A stretch of DNA of 64,000 bases from Cercospora beticola. Its lineage: Eukaryota > Ascomycota > Dothideomycetes > Mycosphaerellales > Mycosphaerellaceae. Made by a program: the position numbers and the translations under genes. This document shows, one piece after another, positions 22,850-34,010 of this stretch. How positions within the stretch are numbered: position 1 is the first letter of the stretch; the number at the start of each line of letters is the position of its first letter. The stretch covers positions 868,001 to 932,000 of the forward strand of contig NC_088939.1 in assembly GCF_033473495.1 (NCBI RefSeq). Reading direction: 5' to 3'. The notes below the pieces were generated by a model that was not told the origin of the DNA, made no database searches, and saw only the letters and a program-made list of their open reading frames with translations.

Positions 22850-24292
22850 ATGTCTTTACCAGGCTTAACATTACCCGGTCTAGCTCCACCGCAGGCTTCC
22901 GCTACACCTCTGGCAAGCACCGCGTCAATAGCGAAGCCTCCAAGGATCGAATCACTTCAACCCCTACACGAATGGAGATTCGAGGTAGGCTTCAAACAAC
23001 AATACAATGTCAAACTCGAAAGCGGCTACGCGGAACTCTTCGGCGTAGAACTGGCTCCAAAGCAGACGTACACATTTTCTGGTTGCAAAGGCGCAATTTT
23101 CACTTGGCAAGGATGTCAATTAGAGCTCAGCGGGAACGCTGAGAGTGAATATGCTGGTCAGGAGACAGAGTACGCTGTGGAGTGGTTGAACGTGCACGGA
23201 ATGTTGGAAGGGATGCGAGCACCGACCTCGAGCGACGCACCTCGAGTGCTTGTTTTGGGACCAGATTTTGTGGGCAAGAGCAGTCTCGTGCGCAATCTAG
23301 CAGCGTGGGCTGTCAGAACCGGTCATGCACCAACAGTGGTGAACCTAGATCCTCGTGAAGGTCTGCTTGCGCCGCCTGGCAGTCTCTCAATTGTGACTGT
23401 GGATTCCTCACTTGACATCGACAATGGCTATGGCATCAGTTCATCGTCAGGTCCAACAGTGTCACCTGTGCGCACCCCGCTCATCTATCACTTCCCGTAT
23501 CAGTCACCTTCTGAGAAGCCTGAAGTCTTCAAGCACATCACCACTCGTATGGCACTATCTGTCACCAACCGACTTGAGGAGAATGTCGAGGCGAAGCGAA
23601 GCGGCATCATCATTGACACCCCAGGCTCGTTCAATGACCCGAAATCAAACTACGATGTGATTGCTCACGTTGTTTCGGAGTTCAGCATCAACATGATACT
23701 CACGATAGGCTCCGAGAGATTATCCAGCGACATGAGCAGACGATTTGCTAGCACCAAGAGCCCGGACGAGACCGTGCATGTACTGCGGATCACAAAGCCA
23801 GGTGGCGCTGTGGAAAGAGATACCGAGTTTATGAAACAGGTTCGAACACAATCGCTTCGGCAATACTTCTTCGGGTCAAGCAAAGAGTCGCTTAATCCTC
23901 ACTCGCATACGATTCCCTTTGCAGATCTGGACATATATCGTGTCAGGTCTGGAGCAGCGCTCAACACTGAGGATCCTGCCTTCGGAGCCGGAGATGAAGG
24001 CGACGATTACGATATTCCTTACGCGAACAAACCATCTGGTAATACGACATACGAGAAAGTAGTACCGTCGGCTGCTATGACTGGTGGCTTACTCGCGATC
24101 AAATTCTGCTCTGGTGGCGCCGACGAGCAGACGATTCGAGACAGTGGGGTTATGGGCTTCCTGTATGCGGCAGACGTAGACGAGGCGAGGAAGAAAGTGC
24201 GCTTCCTAGCACCGCACCCGCAGCGATGGGGCGATCGTGCTTTGGTATGGGGTCACGGCTGGCCTGAGGCGACGGGAGATCTGGTTGGATAG
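22850..24292 (+). CDS. CLP1: mRNA cleavage and polyadenylation factor CLP1
   Basis: Subunit of cleavage factor IA, which works with Pcf11 in 3' end processing of pre-mRNA in the nucleus. The single exon encodes 480 aa, close to the fungal family length. The N-terminal beta-sandwich domain starts after a Pro/Ala-rich lead (HEWRFEVGFKQQYNVKLESG, ~40-59). The central P-loop is GPDFVGKSSLV (137-147), followed by VVNLDPREG and a nucleotide-binding fold (IIIDTPGSF). The C-terminal domain ends GHGWPEATGDLVG. Compared with human CLP1, a polynucleotide 5'-kinase, the fungal branch is generally held to bind ATP without needing kinase activity; the Walker lysine is kept here. The start is chosen for its Kozak-like context and the conserved N-terminus. 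It runs tail to tail with the oxidoreductase at 24391-25498. Confidence 0.93.
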   Translation: MSLPGLTLPGLAPPQASATPLASTASIAKPPRIESLQPLHEWRFEVGFKQQYNVKLESGYAELFGVELAPKQTYTFSGCKGAIFTWQGCQLELSGNAESEYAGQETEYAVEWLNVHGMLEGMRAPTSSDAPRVLVLGPDFVGKSSLVRNLAAWAVRTGHAPTVVNLDPREGLLAPPGSLSIVTVDSSLDIDNGYGISSSSGPTVSPVRTPLIYHFPYQSPSEKPEVFKHITTRMALSVTNRLEENVEAKRSGIIIDTPGSFNDPKSNYDVIAHVVSEFSINMILTIGSERLSSDMSRRFASTKSPDETVHVLRITKPGGAVERDTEFMKQVRTQSLRQYFFGSSKESLNPHSHTIPFADLDIYRVRSGAALNTEDPAFGAGDEGDDYDIPYANKPSGNTTYEKVVPSAAMTGGLLAIKFCSGGADEQTIRDSGVMGFLYAADVDEARKKVRFLAPHPQRWGDRALVWGHGWPEATGDLVG

Positions 24293-24390
24293 GCATTGGC
24301 AGAGATCATGCAGAGCATTGAAGGACAGAATGAGAAAGCCGCATGCTATAACATAACTTCAGAGACCATGATGTCAAGTGCATTACCTGC

Positions 24391-25498
24391 TTATGCCAAT
24401 TTCACAACCAACTGCGGCCCACCTTTTCCTGCAGCATACCCATCCAATGCAGCATTAATCTCATCGACCTTCTCCAACCCCTCCACAACCCTGAGTTTCG
24501 CAGGCAAAATCCAACCATCTTTCAACCACCCACCCACATCTCTCCAAAACACACTCTCCAAATCCCCCAAATTCTCACTCGAACCCTCAATAAAGTTCAT
24601 CTCAGCATCCGGTCTCTTCGAAGCCACAACACCAGGATTTTCATTATCCGGATGCACCGTCACAAGCCGAGTCTTTTTGCCTTCCGCAAGCAAATCAGCA
24701 GCCAGTTCGAATGACATGCTGCGACAATCGTAAATGTTCGTTACGTCATCTTTGCCCGTGATAGAATGGACTTGTTCCACAATAGCTTCTTGCGGCAGAC
24801 TTCTGTCAACGACATGCGTCGCACCCATTTTCCTCAATTCTTTTTCGCCGTCGAGGCCTGCGATGGCGATGATCGTCCCGATACCAGCGAATTTGGCGAG
24901 TTGGATGGCGAATTTTCCGACTACGGCACCTGCTCCGATGATCACGAGTGTTTGGTCTGCAGCTTTGTTTCCGTCCTGCGCACCTAGTTTGAATCCAAAG
25001 CCCGAATTGTTCGTGAACAGTGCCTGAAAGGACGTCACAAGATTGACAGGCAGGGTGACGACTTGTTCTGCAGTAAAGCCTTCAGGTATCTTGGCTATTG
25101 CCCTAGAGGGCAAAGTGCTGTATGTTTGGAGACCAGCTTGAACATTGGTGAGGTCTGCTGGGTTTGCGAGACCAAAGACCTCATCGCCTTTCCGGAATTC
25201 TGTTACACCGCTGCCGACTTGTTCGATGATACCTGTGATGTTGGAGCCGAGCACTGCTGGAAGCTTGTTCTCGATGAAAAGTCCCCAGTCACGGCCATAG
25301 GCATCGTGAGGAAGTACTATACACATCAATTAGAATGTAAAGCCTCTTTTGGTGGGCACAAAGGAGATTGTGCTCACACATTGTGGTTGTAACTCTCACT
25401 AGAACCTCGTCGTGAGCTGGAATGGGAACATCTTTCTCGCCTAGAACGACTGGCTTGCCAATCTCCTTGACTAGAACTGCTTTCTGCTGCTTCGACAT
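24391..25498 (-). CDS. MDR-family (quinone oxidoreductase-like) NAD(P)H-dependent reductase
   Basis: Two exons, 25378-25498 and 24391-25316, joined in phase 1 over a 61-bp intron (donor GTGAGC, branch TCTAAT, acceptor TATAG); 348 aa. The join restores VRVTTTMLLPHDAYGRDWGL, the expected link between the N-terminal GroES-like part and the rest. The cofactor site is LVIIGAGAVVGKFAIQLAKF. There is no structural zinc loop of four cysteines, so this is a zinc-independent MDR of the enoyl-reductase/quinone-oxidoreductase branch. The real substrate cannot be told from sequence. Members occur both in detoxification and as trans-acting reductases in polyketide clusters; no polyketide synthase lies nearby, so a stand-alone role is more likely. 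It ends about 100 bp from the CLP1 stop, in convergent orientation. Confidence 0.88.
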
Positions 25499-25610
25499 AT
25501 TGAGATCATAAACGCGAAGAAGCTTTGCGTGTCAATAATGATATGCGTGATTCCTGCGTGTGTTTGAAGCTTTTGAGTGCTGACTCTATCCAAAAGCCTG
25601 CTTCATGTCT

Positions 25611-25620
25611 TTATATATAA
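25611..25620 (-). promoter_or_regulatory. TATA-like box of the MDR reductase gene
   Basis: The palindromic TTATATATAA lies about 115 bp upstream of the ATG at 25498. Assigned by position and sequence only. Confidence 0.4.
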
Positions 25621-26206
25621 TGTCTTCGCCTTGCACTTCAGACCACGTTACAGGACGTCCAGCTGATCAAGCATGAATGCTGAGGATCAGTAATCCCAGT
25701 TCATGCTCATACATCAGTAGACATCCCCGACTATGCCAAGATGGTCGCTTCGATACCAAAATTTCCGTCTCCGAAGCTCAAGGGACCGCACACGTTCTGC
25801 ACCAAGTCCGCTGCCTAAGCCAAGTCATAGAAGCCCTGACGCTACAGGATTCCATGGCCCCTAGGCATCGAGAACATGTCCACTCGGCCGTAAGTCCTGC
25901 TCGTGAGCAGCAACGACTTTCGTGAAGAAGAGATAATGTGGCGTTAAGTGAAGGGTCGGGTTGACAAACCAAAACGAATCCTGTTCAGGCAACAGAATGT
26001 TAAGGCTCGTGAATGGTATTGGTAATCCTTGGCGGGTCCTCGCATTCGCATCGAATCAATCTTGTGCCAACACCATTAGACTTTCTGAAGCTGAGCTCTG
26101 ATAAATTCGCATGGTACAATTGAAACCCCGGGACGCCGGCGCTTTGTAAGACATCTATTCAACTGTACATTTCGCTCGTGATCACTATTTTCGGCTGCTG
26201 TGTCGC
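25621..26206. other. Intergenic region
   Basis: Between the TATA-like box of the MDR gene and the stop of the NADH dehydrogenase gene. No gene seen. Confidence 0.5.
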
Positions 26207-28337
26207 TCAGTAGTTCATCATATCTGCCAAAGAAGTCAGCAAGTGAAGATTTCATTGCGGAGAGACGTCTCTTACCTCTTCCAAAAAGTGCTCGTTTACT
26301 CCAGTCCATGGCAAGCAGCATTCGCGTCCTCAGACTCACGCTTTGTGCGAAGTAGATGCTACGCCACAGATATGCAGCAAGTAGACCACCGCCGAAGCTC
26401 AATCCGTTGAAGTCGAAGATAGCAGCATTTCCGATATACGCAAGACTGCCCATGTGCTTGTATTCAAACGGCTTGTATACAGCATCGTCAAGATCGCCGT
26501 CGACAACACCATTGAGCCACATGCCTTCTGCACCCTGTGCCATTTTGTTCAGTTTGCGTCCGAGATACTGTCCTTGCTGGTTGGCGCGCTGTGCAGTAGC
26601 GGGCAGCGAGGTCAATTTGCTGTCGATTTGCTTCAGAAGTTCACTAAGCTCGCCGAAATCGAGTGTGCCAGACTTGTCCTTGTCGTATTGCTCGAAGAGC
26701 TTCCCCAGCCGTTTGAGATGATCGTTTGCCTGCGGGAAGCGCGCCTTAACTCGTTTAGCAACCTCACACCACTGTGGATACGTGATCTTCATTGTCTCTG
26801 GATCCTTGCCCTTCTCCCACGCAAGCGTGCGTAGGAAAGTGACAATGTGGTCTGAAACGTTGTTTTGTACTGTACTGCAGTCACCAATGGCGTAGACGTC
26901 ACCAAGTGGTGCACCGAGTAGTCGAAGATGCGTATCGGTTTCCAGCGCGTGGCGATTGTTTTGGTTGTCGAACTTCTTGGCAATATCTTGTGCCAGTTGC
27001 GTCTGTGAGACACCAGTCGACCAGAGACAGAAACCCATTGGCAATTCCTTGGTCACCACTTTGCCCTCGGCATCCTTCTGGGTGAACAGAATTTTGTCCT
27101 TCTGCACTTCTTTGACACGCGCGTTGGTTTGGACATCGACGTTATCGTGTGCTAGTCGTTCTTCGGCATATTTGCTCAGCGCTTCGTCGTAGGTATTGAG
27201 AATGTGGCCTCGAGATTGGATCACATGCACCGAGATTTCATTTCGCAGTAGTCGTGGGTAGAACTTGCAGAGATCTTCATTGAGCATATCATAGAGCTCC
27301 GCAGCAAACTCAACTCCAGTTGGGCCACCTCCAGACACGACAAAAGAGAGTAATCTACGTCGTTCTTCATCTGTAGTGGACGGCAGAGAGGCGGCCTCCA
27401 GATTGCCAATGACTGAGTTTCGGACCTTGCGAGCATCGCTGATATCCTTGAGAAAGTGACAGTGCTCGAGACCCTTCACGCCGTGGGGATTCGTCACTGA
27501 GCCCACTCCAAGTACCAGTTTATCATAGGGCAGGTAGAAGCGCTCCTTTCCATTTGGCCCATCTGCTTCCAGTTCGAGGAGTTTATTACTGAAGTCCACG
27601 TCCACAGCAGAAGCTTTCAAGAAGTGTCCCATGACGCGCTTGACAATCTTGCGTACGGGCTCAACCAAACTTCTGAGCTCCAAGGTACCAACAGTGGCTG
27701 AGGGCAGCATGGGCGTGAACAGGAAGTGATTTGAAGGCGAGACTACTGTGACATGATAGTCACCTGGATTCAGCTGCTTCAAGAGAGCCACGCTCCCCCA
27801 GCCTGTTCCGAGAATGACCAATTTAGGCTTGTGTTTCTGCTCTTTCATCTTTTCATTCTCCTCATCATCCACAAAGTACTCCGCGATTGGCAAATTCTTT
27901 GGCCCGCCTCTTCGTGGATTCAATGCTAGCTCCGAGACTGACAGCTCAGTCGGCGCGCCCTCTCCAACATATGTGGTGGCATCATAAATGAAGAAGGCTG
28001 CTACGCAACCTCCACTCATGATTATGAAGAAGCCAATTGACGCGAGTGCCTTGTACGTCCAGCGTACAAGGCGCCCGCGCTGCTTCACCGCAGGTGGAAC
28101 GGCTTGTTCAGTGGTCGAGGCCCATCGTAGCTGCCCTTGTCGCGTGGCATGCTGGTTCAGGGCGCGTCGAACTGCGCGTGGAAGTGGTTGTGCGTTTCGA
28201 GAGGATAACGGTCGTCTCTGCTGCTTTAATGCTGGAGGGATCGAGGCATTGGCCTTCCTTCGTGTCGTTTGCTGTAACTGTGATCGCAGCAGCGGTGCAC
28301 GAGCTGAGCCGGCAAAAGCTCGCTGCATGGAGAGCAT
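26207..28337 (-). CDS. External alternative NADH dehydrogenase with EF-hand (NDE type)
   Basis: Rotenone-insensitive type II NADH:ubiquinone oxidoreductase of the mitochondrial inner membrane, oxidising NADH on the intermembrane-space side without pumping protons. Exons 26276-28337 and 26207-26223 (52-bp intron, GTAAGA ... CTGAC ... GCAG) give 692 aa. The last exon supplies only the end of Asp plus MMNY and a stop, giving the family-like end FGRDMMNY. The start is the ATG at 28335-28337 (MLSMQRAFAGSARAP), a basic Ser/Ala-rich mitochondrial presequence; an in-frame ATG 16 codons upstream is less presequence-like. A membrane segment follows (ASIGFFIIMSGGCVAAFFIY). FAD and NADH Rossmann motifs are LVILGTGWGSVALL and VVSGGGPTGVEFAAEL. 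Between later parts of the fold sits an EF-hand loop, DKDKSGTLDFGE, as in calcium-responsive NDE1 of Neurospora, so Ca2+ regulation is likely. Confidence 0.93.
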
Positions 28338-28679
28338 AGTATGGCGCTTATCGCATTGAAGCTTTGCTGGGCCAGGAGGGATCACGATAAGGGTATTGAT
28401 GCTCCAAAATGCAAAAGAAGGTGAGTTGGGCGAAATGTGTCAATGGCAGGTCTCAAGACACAGGAAAAGAGTCGAAGCGCTGACGAGACGATGAGACGAT
28501 GCGTCCTGCTACGGTTCGTTCGGATGCAAAGAAAGTGATGAGAGACGAAGCTCGTCCCTGATTGATGTCATCACGCGGCATGTGGAACCGATGTAACGCC
28601 GCGTCAATATTTGATGGCGAGTCACTTTCACATGCACGGCAGGAACCCAACCACATTTCGAGAAAGACAAACAACAGCC
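28338..28679. other. Divergent promoter region
   Basis: 342 bp between the NADH dehydrogenase (-) and an aldehyde dehydrogenase (+). Both promoters must lie here; no clear TATA box seen. Confidence 0.5.
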
Positions 28680-30144
28680 ATGGCAACCGAGAAGATCACG
28701 ACCATCTCTCCAACGACGAACAAGCCAGTTGTAGAGCGCAATGGGCCCACCGACGCTGAGTTGGCCGAGCTGCCAAAGACTGCCCAAAAGGCGTACTTGA
28801 AGTACTCTAAGACTAGCCTTGCTGAGCGACAGCAGATCGTCAAGAAGGCACTGCAACTTATCAGCGACAATCAAGATGAGCTCGCTCAAGAGATTACCGA
28901 CCAGATGGGGAGACCAATTGCTTTCACTGCCAAGGAAGTTCAGACCGCCGTCAAGCGTGGCGAGTATTTGCTCAAAATTAGTGAGGAAGCTCTTTCCGAT
29001 ACTCCTGGCGAGCCTGAACAGGGCTTCAAGCGTTTCATTCGAAAGGTCGCTCTTGGACCAGTCCTTATTCTGTTCCCATGGAATGTAAGTATACCGTCAC
29101 AATCACCACTAACAACTGGCAATTGCTCACTTTCATCAGTACCCATACTTGACGCTTGTAAACTCTCTTGTCCCGGCACTCCTAGCTGGCGACAGTGTTA
29201 TCCTCAAACCATCGCCGCAGACTCCAACAATTGCAGAGCAAGTCCAGAAACTCTTCGTCCAAGCTGGCCTCGACAAGGACGTAATTCAGTACTTCCACTG
29301 CGGCGACTTCAAGAAGATCGAGAAACTCGTCCAAGCCCCAGAGATCCAACTTGTCTGCTTCACCGGCTCCGTCGAAGGCGGTCTCGCTGTCCAAAAAGCT
29401 GGCGCAGGCCGTGTGGACCTCCGCGTCGGACTTGAACTTGGAGGCAAAGACCCCGCATACGTTCGCTCAGACGTGGATCTCGCCTGGGCAGCAGATGAGA
29501 TCGTCGATGGAGCAGTGTTCAACTCTGGCCAATCCTGCTGCAGCTTAGAGCGTGTCTACGTGCACGAAAGCGTACACGACAAGTTCGTCGAAGAAGTGAA
29601 GAAGGTTCTTGCCAACTACAAATTGGGCGACCCAACAGATAAGGCTACACATGTGGGACCTGTGGTCAGCAAGGCAGCGAAGCAGAGAATTGAACAACAT
29701 ATCGATAGTGCAATCAAAGCTGGAGCGAAGAACGAGACACCAGACAACGAGTCCTTCAAGAACCCACCCAAAGACGGCAACTATGTTGTTCCTACACTGT
29801 TGACAAATGTCAAGCAAGACATGCAAGTCATCCAAGACGAGACTTTCGGACCTGTGATCCCTGTCATTGCAGTCAAGTCTGATGAGGAAGCTGTCAAGTT
29901 CATGTCCGATAACCAATTTGGACTCACAGCTTCCGTCTGGACCAAGGATGTTGCAAAGGGACAGGAGCTGGCCAACGAGATCGAAGCTGGTACCGTCTTT
30001 GTCAACCGTGCTGACTACCCTGCCCCTGATCTTGCTTGGGTGGGATGGAAGAACAGTGGAAAGGGACAGACGTTGTCCAAGTTTGGATTTGACCAGTTTG
30101 TCAAATTGAAGAGCTACCATTTCAAGGACTACCCAAAGGCATAG
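28680..30144 (+). CDS. Aldehyde dehydrogenase, substrate unknown
   Basis: NAD(P)-dependent oxidation of an aldehyde to an acid. Two exons, 28680-29084 and 29140-30144, joined in phase 0 over a 55-bp intron (GTAAGT ... ATCAG) exactly at the conserved FPWN/YPYL point; 469 aa. Motifs in order: FPWNYPYLTLVNSLVPALLA, KPSPQTP (cofactor), FTGSVEGG, the general-base Glu in LELGGKDPAYV, and the catalytic Cys in NSGQSCCSLERVYVH. The C-terminus has FVNRADYPAPDLAW in place of the usual NDY..P.G motif. It is shorter at the N-terminus than ALDH1/2 and resembles the succinate-semialdehyde-type branch, but I cannot name a substrate. No targeting signal is seen. It shares its upstream region with the NADH dehydrogenase gene, which could couple NADH making and NADH disposal (speculative). 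Confidence 0.9.
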
Positions 30145-30847
30145 ATGGTGGCGGAGATCCGCCGAGGTGTTCCACGCCGAAACCGGATGTCGATACCTTC
30201 ACGTTCGAGGATGAGTTATGAATGACGTTAGAGAATAGCCTACGTAGAACGACAGAAGAGAAGTTCTAGCGATGCAATCTGTGCTGCAAACAACCTACCG
30301 TTTTCGCCAGCCGCTCTATCGACATTCGATTACTGCCCACTGGCAGGCCCGTGATAGAAAAGCCGGGCAGAACACCTGATGTGCAGATGCTCACTGTATT
30401 CCTCAAGGCGAAGCTCCAAAGCAACGTAGACACGTATCACAACCCTGACAGTCAATAGACACAGATCGACAGTACTTACAGAGAAGTGACATTCTTGAGA
30501 AATCGTATTAGTGAGACCGATCATAAACAGCATTAAGCTTGTGGAAGACCAACCATTTGACTTCGTGATACTCGCAACTCAATTCCTTCGTCTCTCGTGA
30601 GTGTCGTTCCAGACGCGCCCAGTACCAATGCCCTACTGCAAGTTAAGTCTGAGTCATCCTTTCTTCCCGGTGCATACGCGACTGATTCTGTAAGCCGGCT
30701 GCTCCGCGCAAAACTCCATGTGCCACAATGGAATTATCCAGTAGCGCAGAATGCTGTCGCGCAGGTCGTTGTCTCGTAGTGGTGGTTCTGCGCGCTCCGC
30801 TTACGCCGCAGTCATTGCAGTCTGCCCTATTCCTCCGCTCATCTCAA
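30145..30847. other. Convergent intergenic region
   Basis: About 700 bp between two stop codons (ALDH + and DIB1 -). No supported gene. Confidence 0.5.
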
Positions 30848-31279
30848 CTAGTACCTGTAACGAGTCGAGTAGTCCTTGGGGCTGACCACCAGACCCCTAC
30901 CCTTCTTCGCTCCCTTATAGATCGTCTCAATGATGTCAATCAACTCTTGCTTATCTTCCAGTACCCAGTTCAATTTGTTGTTGTTACCCGTGCCGAAATC
31001 GCACATCATGTGCTTATTCCGGAAGAAGAACATGAGTGTGACGGTGTCGTAGAGTTCGTACATTTGCTTGAAGTCGGGGACCTGGTCGAGATCGCAGACG
31101 TAGATGACGGCAAAGTTTTTGACGCGGTCGGCAATTTTGTAGAGTACTTCGTCCTGGCGCATGCAGTCTGGATCCCAGTCGCGACCGAAGCGGATTACGA
31201 CAAGGCGGTCTTCTTCGGACATGATGGCCTGGTCGACGTGCCAGCCGGTGACGAGATGAGGAATTACGACGGAACCCAT
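30848..31279 (-). CDS. DIB1: U5 snRNP/tri-snRNP thioredoxin-like protein Dib1 (Dim1)
   Basis: Essential component of the U4/U6.U5 tri-snRNP, present until spliceosome activation. Single exon, 143 aa, full family length. The thioredoxin-like fold is clear: starts MGSVVIPHLVTGWHVDQAIM, then VVIRFGRDWDPDCMRQDE, VIYVCDLDQVPDFKQMYELY, FFFRNKHMMCDFGTGNNNK and ends YSTRYRY. The redox CxxC of thioredoxin is replaced by DPDC, as in the family, so it is not an oxidoreductase. It is one of the most conserved eukaryotic proteins and no other product fits. It is transcribed away from LEA1, whose ATG lies only 280 bp off. Confidence 0.97.
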   Translation of the reverse strand: MGSVVIPHLVTGWHVDQAIMSEEDRLVVIRFGRDWDPDCMRQDEVLYKIADRVKNFAVIYVCDLDQVPDFKQMYELYDTVTLMFFFRNKHMMCDFGTGNNNKLNWVLEDKQELIDIIETIYKGAKKGRGLVVSPKDYSTRYRY

Positions 31280-31559
31280 GTTGAGTTTGTTCGGTGGATG
31301 CTCGTAGAAGGTTATTGTGCCTAAAGTGGGAGTTTCTCAGAGTTCGAAGTTCAGAAGAAGATGATGGAAGTGGGCAAAGCTTCACATGGAGCCACGACTC
31401 ATGACTCGCGTGTCTTGGCAGTCGCAAAGTTCACTTTTGCGCGCAGTCTCTCGCCCTCACGTGCCAAACTGGCCTGGACATTACATCTTTGCCCGTCGCG
31501 CAGAAGAAGACGCAGACGCAGCCCTCTCTCCTGTTGCACATCTGCACAAACGCTCCAAG
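31280..31559. promoter_or_regulatory. Bidirectional promoter region of DIB1 and LEA1
   Basis: 280 bp between the start codons of two divergent spliceosomal genes. It must hold both promoters and 5' UTRs. No TATA box is obvious, as is usual for housekeeping pairs. Confidence 0.55.
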
Positions 31560-32439
31560 ATGCGGCTCACAGCAGAGTTGATCAAATCGTCGCTGTCGTA
31601 CAACAACCCTCTCAACGAGCGCGAACTCGATCTTCGAGGTACGGCAACACTTCCCTCATTGATGCCCTGAAAAGGACAGATACACACATGCACAGAGCTA
31701 GTTGATACAAAAGGTGCCATCCAGGCCACAAGATTCCTCAAATCGAAAACTTGGGAGTCGCCAAAGACCAAGAAGCCATCGACTTCACCGACAATGCCAT
31801 CACATCCCTCGCCGGGTTCCCTCTTTCGCCGCGATTACAGACTCTCCTCTGCGCGCAGAATCGAATAAGCAGCATTTCCGAGTCGACGAGCAAGAGCGTT
31901 CCGAATCTCCACACTTTGGTGCTTACGCAGAACAATCTGAATGAGCTGAGCGATCTCGATCCGCTCGAAGGGTTCAAGAAGTTGACATACTTGAGTCTGG
32001 TGGGAAATCCGGTGGCGAGCAAAGAGGTTGGTCAGAACTACGTGAACAATGGACATTAGCTGATTGGAGATGATAGAACTACCGGTATTGGGTGCTATGG
32101 CGCTGTCCGCAAGTTCGATTCCTCGACTTCCAGAAAGTCAAGGACGCAGAGAGAGTAAAGGCGAGAGAGCTATTTGGGAGCACAACAGATGAGCCTACGG
32201 ATCTGGCGAAGAGCATCATCGCCAAACGATCGAATAAGTCTGGCGCTTTCGGCAGTGGCGCGGCCACCTCGAACGGCACCGGAAAGAAGATTGTGATCAC
32301 TGAAGATGAGAAGAAGAGGTTTCAATTGCTGGTGCAAAAAGCCAAAACGCTGGCCGAGGTGCAAAAGTTGGAGAAGATGTTCAACGAGGGTCGACTGCCT
32401 GCTGGGGTCATGGATGGCGAGGCAATGGACGAAACTTGA
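31560..32439 (+). CDS. LEA1: U2 snRNP protein A' (Lea1)
   Basis: Leucine-rich-repeat protein which, with U2B'' (Msl1), binds stem-loop IV of U2 snRNA. Three exons: 31560-31638, 31725-32026 and 32077-32439; introns of 86 bp (GTACGG ... CCAG) and 50 bp (GTTGGT ... GATAG); 247 aa. The joined start reads MRLTAELIKSSLSYNNPLNE, then RELDLRGHKIPQIENLG, a match to the U2A' N-terminus. LRRs follow (LQTLLCAQNRISSI, LHTLVLTQNNLNELSDLDPL, LTYLSLVGNPVASKE), then the cap region NYRYWVLWRCPQVRFLDFQK that spans the second junction. The tail is basic and helical, as usual (DEKKRFQLLVQKAKTLAEVQ). It forms a head-to-head pair with DIB1. Confidence 0.95.
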
Positions 32440-34010
32440 GTGATATGCTGCGAGACACACAATCCCCAGCTACATCAAAGAACGTTCTACGCGTCTGCGG
32501 TTTCATCTCCAGCGCAGGCCATGCCCACGACGAACACAGCTCCGCCCCGAAGAAAGTGCGGTGCAGCACGGCGACAGAAAAGGTAGCCAGCTCAAGCATA
32601 GCTGTCGTACACCTGAACTGATATTGCTTGTAGAACAATATGCCGCCTTCGACATGATTCACGGTAGGGAAAGATCAACGGTTTTAATGATGCATCGCGA
32701 AACAAAAGTCCGGTACTTCCGGCTCTGGGTGACAAGGTATGAAGTGGATCATTTGCGCAATTCATGGCGAACTCAGGACGACGCGGCCAAGGCATGCGAT
32801 CACTATTGGCTATTTGAGCGTTCGTCCTGATCCAGTCTGCCTTGCATCGCCAGCACAATGCTGCAGGCCACGCAGCAGACGGGTATCTCCCGTGAACGGC
32901 TGGCATCCGTCCTGGCGGGACCGCGAGCTTGGAGCATGGTTGGTGCTTGCATGCCACACTCTGTTTCACGAGCGCAGACACGACAGAGGTACCGGAAGCA
33001 GATGAATGTGAAACGCAGAGATCTTGACAAGCTTTTTTGTGCTCGGGGGCGCGAGACAACGCGTTCGTCCGACCTGCAAGGCACGTTGCACAATCGCTCA
33101 CCAAGATGCGATAGTGGAGCACCGCGATGAACAAGCACATTGCGGATTGTAAGCTGACCTGGCCTGGGTCAGCGACGTGATATAACCCCTCGCGACTCGC
33201 AAACTCTGTCCCCCAACGATTTCCTAAACAAGCGAGATGAAACAGTGCCCATGCGCCGCCAACGTGACTTTTCGACTGCTTTCATGCTGACAGGTCTCTC
33301 AAAGTTCCAACGCTCCTGATCTCCTTCGTTCCTGGCCGGACTCCCGCTCCGGAGCATGACCAGCGGACTGGTTTCCCACTGATCCCACATTCCAGCCGGC
33401 TGGATCACGGAGACCTGACATGAAGAATGTACCAATGCGTCGCTGGTCTCTGACAGCAACTGCTCACGCCATGCGAGGGCATTCTGAGTGCTAATCTGTC
33501 GAACGTAGCTCAAGCTCAAGCTGTTGGATTGACCTTGCCTTGGTCGGTAATTTCTTTCTGACAGGCCCAACGCTGCGCTGTATTCCACTCCACGCGGGCT
33601 GCTCGTCAAAAGAACGCCGCTCCTGGTTGCGATACGGAGAACCTATTGCCTCAGTCCTCACGCACCACCTCCTTGTACACTTCTTGCTATAGATGGTGCA
33701 CTGTCTTTCAGTCGCGTTGTCCGCCTAGCCATCCTTTGTCTCCAACCCGCTGGCACCATCATTCACGCTGGAAGGCGTCGAGAACGAGTCCTGCACATTC
33801 TACACATCAAGCCGTTGACACGAAACGCGCCATTGCAGATCTGTCGAACCCGTGTGCCGGAGCTCGCGTGTCTCTACCGTGAAGAGGACAGCCAGACAGC
33901 AAGCCCACGACTCAGCCATCTTCCGAAACTTTACCGCCACCAGCCTCATTGCGAGTCAAGGGACAACTACAAGACCATCGCAGTTCTCGGCTCACTGTGC
34001 AAACTCGAAG
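32440..34010. other. Long intergenic region
   Basis: About 1.57 kb. Open frames here (for example 32592-33140 on the minus strand) look random: rich in Cys, Arg and His with no domain. It may include a long 5' UTR of the gene at 34011. Confidence 0.45.

Noticed and set aside
24391..25498. MDR reductase as part of a secondary-metabolite cluster
   Set aside because: No PKS, NRPS, terpene synthase, P450 or transporter lies next to it; the neighbours are housekeeping genes.
26207..30144. NADH dehydrogenase and aldehyde dehydrogenase as a metabolic gene cluster
   Set aside because: Two adjacent divergent housekeeping-type enzymes are not enough evidence for a cluster; kept only as a remark.
32592..33140. 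182-residue minus-strand open frame in a 1.5-kb gap
   Set aside because: Rich in Cys, His and Arg with no motif and no splice continuity; judged noncoding.
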